DNA of 34,666 nucleotides from Beroe ovata (Eukaryota; Ctenophora; Nuda; Beroida; Beroidae): positions 58,045 through 92,710 of the forward strand of contig CAMPET010000179.1 in assembly GCA_946803715.1 (NCBI GenBank). Direction: 5' to 3'. The notes under the pieces are model-generated. The model was not told the DNA's origin. It ran no database searches and worked only from the letters and a program-made list of their open reading frames with translations. Shown here piece after piece: positions 29,236-34,666 of the stretch (position 1 is its first letter; every line of letters starts with the position of its first letter). The translations under genes and the position numbers were made by a program.

Positions 29236-30398
29236 ATGACAAATGATCAAAGCATAGAGGACACAGGATTCACAGTGAGTAATGGTCCTTTATTCTAATC
29301 CTTAAAAAGTCTACTATCAAATTCACATTAGAAGAAATCAAATTCAGAATTCCTTCTCTTCAAATCATCACCCCTATGGCCTATGCTCTGGCATAACTGC
29401 CACCTTGCCTGCTTGAATAGAGGGACTTCAGACCCATTCTAAGACACATTAATCACACATCTTCAGCAGAATTGGGGCATGTGCAAATCATCATGATTAA
29501 TGATTTTTTGACTTGAATAAACCACATGCTATATTCCTTTTTATAAATGATTTCAGGACTTAAGGAGTAATCTCCTCTTTGCTTTGGATAACTTGGATGA
29601 AGATGCTGTATGCTTTCACTGTCATTGTTTATAATGTTTTGGTTGTGGACCATATAACTTTCCTTATTTAACTCAATTGTCAATAAAATAATCATCAAAT
29701 TTTTTAAATTTGTCTTAAGCATGAACAGTGAATAATACAAAGCACTGAGCACAAATTCTTATTTTCTGCCCAAAGTTGTATTCCAGCACATGGTGATATC
29801 ACTCAGTACATTTTCACAAAAGTTAGTTCTAATAACAATTTGTTATGCTTGCTTCAAGCCATGAATGCCAAATGAATCTAACTGAGTCGACCTCTTAGCT
29901 AGATCAACCAAGAAGCCTATTACTACTTGAAGTGATATTTAATTATTCTAATCTGTCACAGATCCATAACCCTCAGGACGTCAGAGAAGATCTCACCTTC
30001 CCATGGTCTGATTACACCCTTCCAGATGATTATGGGCCAATCATAAAAAGGCAAAACCCCATTGTTGCATCATCTAAGAATAGTGAGTTTAATGTAACTA
30101 AGTCCTACCTATTTCAGCAATGAACAACACACGTTTGTGTTCAAGTGTTGAAATTCGTCATTATCAATCTGCTTTTACAAATAATTCACAAATTACAGGC
30201 ATTTCTCCTGTAAGCTCAGCTAATACTGATCCCTTTGAAGTTGATAACCAAAGGTCAGATAGCCCCTTTTCTGCTGAAGATGCTAAACTTTCGACTCCCA
30301 CTAATCCACTATCAAGACAATCTTCCAACACTGACTCACAGTCTGATAACAAATCGGGAGGCTTTGAATTCACAGACATTGATGGTTTATTGAATTGA
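29236..30398 (+). CDS. Unrecognised 146-residue protein, three exons
   Basis: Exons 29236-29274, 29962-30082 and 30118-30398 have GTGAGT donors, AG acceptors and matching phases, for 441 bases. The protein begins MTNDQSIEDTGFT. It continues with DLTFPWSDYTLPDDYGPIIK, a long Ser/Asn/Thr-rich stretch without order, and an acidic-hydrophobic end (FEFTDIDGLLN) that resembles a short interaction motif. No signal peptide or membrane segment is visible. Codon use is AT-rich, like MRPL49 and unlike the GC-rich RhoGAP gene. I do not recognise the family. The stop is only 56 bases before the first AMPK gamma exon, and exon 1 leaves phase 0, so its first exon could also serve that gene. The 687-base first intron holds nothing I can name. 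Confidence 0.55.
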
Positions 30399-30453
30399 AA
30401 TTGGTGATTCGATATAAATTTTCCTGACATCTCACACTAAACAGACTTTCCAG

Positions 30454-33400
30454 ATTGACACTCACTACCATGTTACAGGAGATCAAGAGGGTATTATTCC
30501 CATCCCAGGAGGGTTGGCTGGTCCAATGAAAATGAATAGTCCAGCTTCATTTGGCTTTGCAATGCCAGACATGGGATTTTTCGGTGTTGCTTCTCCACCG
30601 CACTACACCCAGGTCAATTTTATAACATTCAGTACCATTATAAAAGTTCGTCTCAAATTCCAGCAAGAATGACAACTAATTACTCAGATTGTTGACTGGA
30701 TGGGCCGGGACTCAGGGCATCACATTCCCATCTACCGACACAGACGCTCCTCAAGCTCGGACAGTTCTAGTGGCGGAGTGGGGAAGATCCCCATCAAACG
30801 GGGCACTCCTTCAGACGGGGATATGGCCGTGGGACACCACTCACCCCGGAGTATTCCGAATTCCCCGGTATGTGTGACAATGCGTTGTGTTTGCTGCTGT
30901 TCCATGTCCAGTGCTGATCTGTTTGTGCGTGTGCGGGCTATGATTGTACAGGGGGTTTAGTCAGGGGTATTGTAAACTGGTGTTATGGATAGCACTGTTA
31001 TACTAGAGGGGGCATATATGAGAATGTCGATATGCTAGTTTCTGTTTGCAAGCTTTTGTGCGTAACATTGTGTTTGAAGCATTACTTGCACGCTTCTTTC
31101 CTGAGAAAAAGCTAGTTACTAGGACTGTGAAAATAATGATATCTTGTTAACTGTACCCATCCAACTGATGTCTCTCATCAAATGTGTCCCACATTAAGTA
31201 TGTCATGAACTTTCAACCTACGCGATGTTACGATGTGTACAATAATTGATGATACAGATTATAGACTTAGCTGAATCGCAGATCTAGCTGAATACAAAGT
31301 GTTAGTGTTCAGTTGTTCACTGTTCATATGTAGTTCCGTAGTTTGGCATCTTGGTTATTCCCGGCATTAGAATCTTCAATCTGCTATGGTAGTTTCAGCG
31401 AGCAATGCTATGCAGTGAACTGCAATCATATTATAGCTACTTGTTAATAATAAAACCAGTGCATTTTGCTTCATTGGTTGGTAAAAACTGTGTACACTGC
31501 GGTGGGTAATTAGGAACGAACTTGTTCTCGAAGGAATTATTTCACGGTTCGTACCCGAGTTTTCATCAGGTAAACCCCACTCTGGTTACCATGGAATTGC
31601 GTTATGATTACTTCTAGAAAATTCCAACCGAAAATAATGTAGCTTGTTAGTTTAAATTAAACCGCCTGCTTATCTTTACCGAATTAACATGTAATTGATG
31701 ATGTTTCTGTCTGCTGATTAGAATGTTACGATTCTTCAGGAGTATGTCTGAACTCTGATTTCTTGAATGGTGTATGTATACTGTATAGTAATGATTTGAA
31801 ATGCTCCGCATTGATAGATCATAGAATGAAAAGTGGGATATTGGTGGCTGATATGATGTGTGTCTGTGTGTGTGTTTGTATGTTTATGTCTGTGTGTCTG
31901 TGCCGTGTGTGAGATTCTATGTGGTCAAGCAAACAAGCATGTAACGGTAAATGCACCTAGCTCCTGAGGGTTTAACCGAAAAAGTTTCACTGTGTGAGCT
32001 AAAATTCTATCATTCATGTACGATACATTAAGTACATCATACTAGTCAGTATACAGTATTGCATATCGTGTTGACACTGAGACCTCATAAAGTATAACTC
32101 AACATTGTGGATAGCAGAAAACCCTGGCATAAATCCAAAAACTCTCATACCCATGAAATGCGGTATAACATGAAATGATGGCATGATTTGAATGACAGAA
32201 ACAATTTATATACCTAGTTTGAGAATTATAGTGTGTATCCGTGTGTATCATTGTCTGTAATCAGTTGATAACTCTCTTTAAAATGACGCAGTTTTCATTC
32301 ACAGCGTTGGCTATTGATTGATGGACACTTGCACTCTTTTTCTCTTACCCCCCGCTCCATCCCAAACTCACCTGTGAGTAACTGTTTTTCGTTGTGAAAT
32401 TTGGGTGGATTGCTGATACGTCCAGCCTGTCAGTGTTGTAGCAAACAGTACTCCGCAGCACATGACAATTTCACGTTAAGCTGGATCAGGCACTGCAAAT
32501 GCCATTTCACGTGACATGCCTAATGCTACGCACAGCCGCCACTTTGTCACAGCACTTAGCCTCAATAGTCTTTGAATCTCCTCGTTTCCTCAAACTGTTA
32601 CACCGCTAGCTGAGCTAATGAGTATTGCTTCTCGCAGCGCTGCTCTCGCTTTGCACTGCTCACATTCTGTGCCAGCAGATAGAGAGGGCGGAGCCCGTGA
32701 AATCTGATCTCCGCTTCACTCATGTGACATTTGGCAGTGTGATATTTGGCAGTGCATTTTGACACGGGCGGCGTGTTGACAAATATATATCTCGCAAGCA
32801 ACAGCAACACTGGCAGGCAGCATAGCAGCAGTTTACATCAAAATTTCATATCCTTGGAAATGATATTTCTATAGACATGGCTTTACTTTGAGTGAATACT
32901 GTCTGTTCAGTAAATTTCAACCGCCTTCTATAACGCACTTAAATAACAGCCCATCAATTTTCCAAGATATAGCTCTTATCGCTGTGTTCAATACCTCATG
33001 ATAATTGAGTTGAAATTGAGCTAGTTAATTGAGCTAATAAATTCTTCCAGAGCTACAAATGTGATTTACATCTGATGAAATCCCTTGAGTGCGATGATAA
33101 CCGTTATTAATCTTATATTTCATTTTCTCCCTCTCCACTTATAAATGTTGCATGATTATGTGACGTAAAATTGCATCTTAAATGTCTAATTCCATTACAA
33201 GAGCATAACATTGAGCAATGGATTTCTGCCGATTCTTCTCAATGAGATTTTCTCTTCTCTAACAGTGATTCCCCCAGCCCCAGTCGCCACTTTACCGCCG
33301 CCAAGCCCCAAAACAAGCCAAGATATGCGAGGATATCAACGAAAGTAAGTGTGTCGAAATTGTGATGAATTGTCCCTTTAAGTTGTTAGTTATGTTATAT

Positions 33401-34382
33401 GTACATTAATTGACCTATGACAAGTTCGAACTCGAAAGTACTTAATAAATCACATGTTCAAACTCGAAACAACTTAATATGACCCTAATGAATCACGTGT
33501 TCGATCATCTCACTCTGTTCAACTTTTCACAGATTACCAGCTGATAAACTCGCCTGCCCTGTTCCTACAGTCTAAGAAATGTTACGACCTGATTCCGAAC
33601 AGCGGGAAATTGGTTGTGTTTGATAAGAAGCTCCTTGTGAGGAAAGCGTTCCCTGCTTTTATAGCTCACGGTTAGTTGGAACATAGTTCAATACAATAGT
33701 TCGTTCAAACTGGTTTTAAGATGAAATTCATTTACAAACAAGTCTTCCCCCCTCAAAAACATATGCTATAAAACCTGGAATCACAATGACACCAATCAAG
33801 ACCACTTTGCTCACTTATACAGCCAGGTTGCGATTTTCAGGATGTTATGTTTTTGTACCCGGTTTAGCTGGACATTATAATTTGTATGAGCACCTGTTAA
33901 TGTAACAGTAGGTAATTTGATACTGACATTTCATCTATTATTGAAGGGGGGGGGGGGCANGGGGGGGCAATGTTTAGTGGAATTATCATCATCTAGCTGA
34001 ACAGCGTATTATATTATTGTATTCCCTTTTCCTTTGTAAACAATGTGACTCAAAATTAAACACAGGCCCTACTCTAGTCATCAACAGCATATAACAGTCA
34101 ACAGCATTTAGGACCTTGCCCCTTGAATCAATGGTTCTGGACATAGCTCCTCGAATGAACTCATTTCTCAATTCTCAGGAACGCGAGCAGCTCCAATTTG
34201 GGACTCTGGCTCCAAATCATACACTGGAATGCTGACAATCACGGATTTCATCACTATCCTACACCACTGTTACAATAGGGAGGGAAAGTACAACATTGCC
34301 AATATCATCGAGAATAAAACGATAGAAGAATGGAAAGTGATATCGGAACGTGATAAGGGGTCTATAGGACTTATTTCCATTG
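30454..34382 (+). CDS. PRKAG2: AMP-activated protein kinase gamma subunit, partial (5' exons)
   Basis: Exons 30454-30612, 30688-30867, 32305-32373 (optional), 33278-33344, 33533-33670 and 34179-34382 join in phase; the gene runs past the window end. The last two encode the start of the nucleotide-sensing core: KKCYDLIPNSGKLVVFDKKL, then GTRAAPIWDSGSKSYTGMLT and ITDFITILHHCY. This is CBS1 of AMPK gamma, with the conserved Arg of the RAAP motif and the Asp of TITD. AMPK gamma binds AMP, ADP and ATP and regulates the trimeric energy-sensing kinase. Upstream exons code a Ser/Pro-rich tail (HRRSSSSDSSSGG, SPRSIPNSP, PQSPLYRRQ), as in long forms such as PRKAG2. The true start codon is unresolved: ATG at 30529 is possible, or an upstream exon. 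The donor at 30613 (GTCAAT) is weak but the following acceptor is good. CBS2-4 lie beyond the window. Confidence 0.8.
30868..32304 (+). other. AMPK gamma intron
   Basis: This 1.4-kb intron lies between the Ser-rich exon and the optional 69-base exon. It is AT-rich, with a TG-rich tract at about 31857-31908. I found no nested open frame with protein character and no repeat element. Confidence 0.55.
32305..32373 (+). other. Probable cassette exon of the AMPK gamma gene
   Basis: CATTCACAG precedes and GTGAGT follows 23 open codons that start RWLLIDGHLHSF and end TPRSIPNSP. The exon is symmetric (phase 0 at both ends), so it can be included or skipped without changing the frame. Its last eight residues repeat the last eight of the exon at 30688-30867. 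Confidence 0.5.
32374..33277 (+). other. AMPK gamma intron
   Basis: The intron has no recognisable gene. It ends in a double acceptor region: AACAG at 33261-33265 would lead straight into TGA, whereas CCCCCAG at 33271-33277 keeps the frame. A further AG six bases on (33283) is also in frame. The minus-strand frame at 32598-32810 shows no domain. Confidence 0.5.
33671..34178 (+). other. AMPK gamma intron inside CBS1
   Basis: This 508-base intron splits the CBS1 coding sequence after FIAH. It contains a G tract with an N (33946-33967). Otherwise it is AT-rich and empty. Confidence 0.6.
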
Positions 34383-34666
34383 GTAAGTCGTGTCGGAATT
34401 TGTGAGATGTTTACTACAGAGAATTGTTTCAAATAGTCGTGGTGTAAATCAGTTATACCATTGTGTTGTGTTGATATTATAGGCATCCCAAAACGCGCGC
34501 CATTTTCACTGTCCAGACATGAGTTTACACTGTGTCACCAGACTCATTCTTTGAGCTGAAAGTGAAATTTTGGTCGTCCGAGTTTCTATGGGTCCTTGAC
34601 CGATGGTACAAGTTTCAGATCAATCGGTCTATCCGTTTGGGAGCTATCCTCAAATGCTCAGTCAAA
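34383..34666 (+). other. Start of the next AMPK gamma intron, cut by the window
   Basis: After GTAAGT at 34383 the remaining sequence offers one AG (34482) in phase. The downstream frame reads IPKRAPFSLS and soon stops, and does not resemble the residues expected after LISI in AMPK gamma. I take it as intron. Confidence 0.5.

Noticed and set aside
34483-34560. Possible next AMPK gamma exon after TTATAG
   Set aside because: The frame reads IPKRAPFSLS and stops soon after; it does not resemble the residues expected after LISI in the family.
1-34666. tRNA, rRNA and snRNA genes
   Set aside because: I looked for cloverleaf and A/B-box patterns by eye on both strands and found none convincing; a covariance-model scan would be needed to exclude them.

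Overview
This is animal (metazoan) nuclear DNA. The genes are split by short spliceosomal introns with GT-AG ends, no operons or ribosome-binding sites are visible, and the recognisable proteins are animal families: a PX-SH3-RhoGAP protein of the ARHGAP32/33 type, an AMPK gamma subunit, a mitochondrial ribosomal protein mL49, a SOUL heme-binding-family protein and a rhodopsin-class GPCR. Close gene spacing, introns as short as about 50-75 bases, and a GPCR whose DRY motif is altered would fit an early-branching animal such as a sponge, placozoan or cnidarian. I cannot fix the phylum from the sequence alone. Eight isolated N bases, several beside locally duplicated sequence, mark unresolved joins in the assembly.

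Layout. (1) 1077-2620, plus: a six-exon, 282-residue coiled-coil protein resembling vertebrate C6orf163. (2) About 3290-3465: a GC-rich inverted-repeat element; a related element lies at 28571-28892. (3) 3839-4363, plus: single-exon MRPL49. (4) 5542-19488, plus: an 18-exon ARHGAP32/33-like gene of about 1021 residues (PX, SH3, RhoGAP, long Ser/Pro-rich tail). It carries two locally duplicated exons and a duplicated splice acceptor. (5) 20775-23059, minus: a seven-exon secreted SOUL/HEBP-family protein of 510 residues with an Asp-rich 14-residue repeat between the signal peptide and the SOUL domain. (6) 24144-25376, minus: an unrecognised single-exon 410-residue protein with 18-bp coding repeats. 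(7) 26234-27939, minus: a three-exon class A GPCR of 343 residues. (8) 28193-28555, minus: a weak two-exon candidate. (9) 29236-30398, plus: an unrecognised three-exon, 146-residue protein. (10) 30454 to the window end, plus: the first exons of an AMPK gamma gene (Ser-rich N-terminus and CBS1), cut by the window edge.

The genes are neighbours with unrelated housekeeping, signalling and secreted roles; nothing suggests a joint pathway or gene cluster. A minus-strand block (20.8-28.5 kb) meets a plus-strand block (29.2 kb onward), with the second inverted-repeat element between them. Exon models were built by hand from splice signals, reading phase and remembered family sequences. Every multi-exon model given closes in phase, but none has been tested against RNA or a database.
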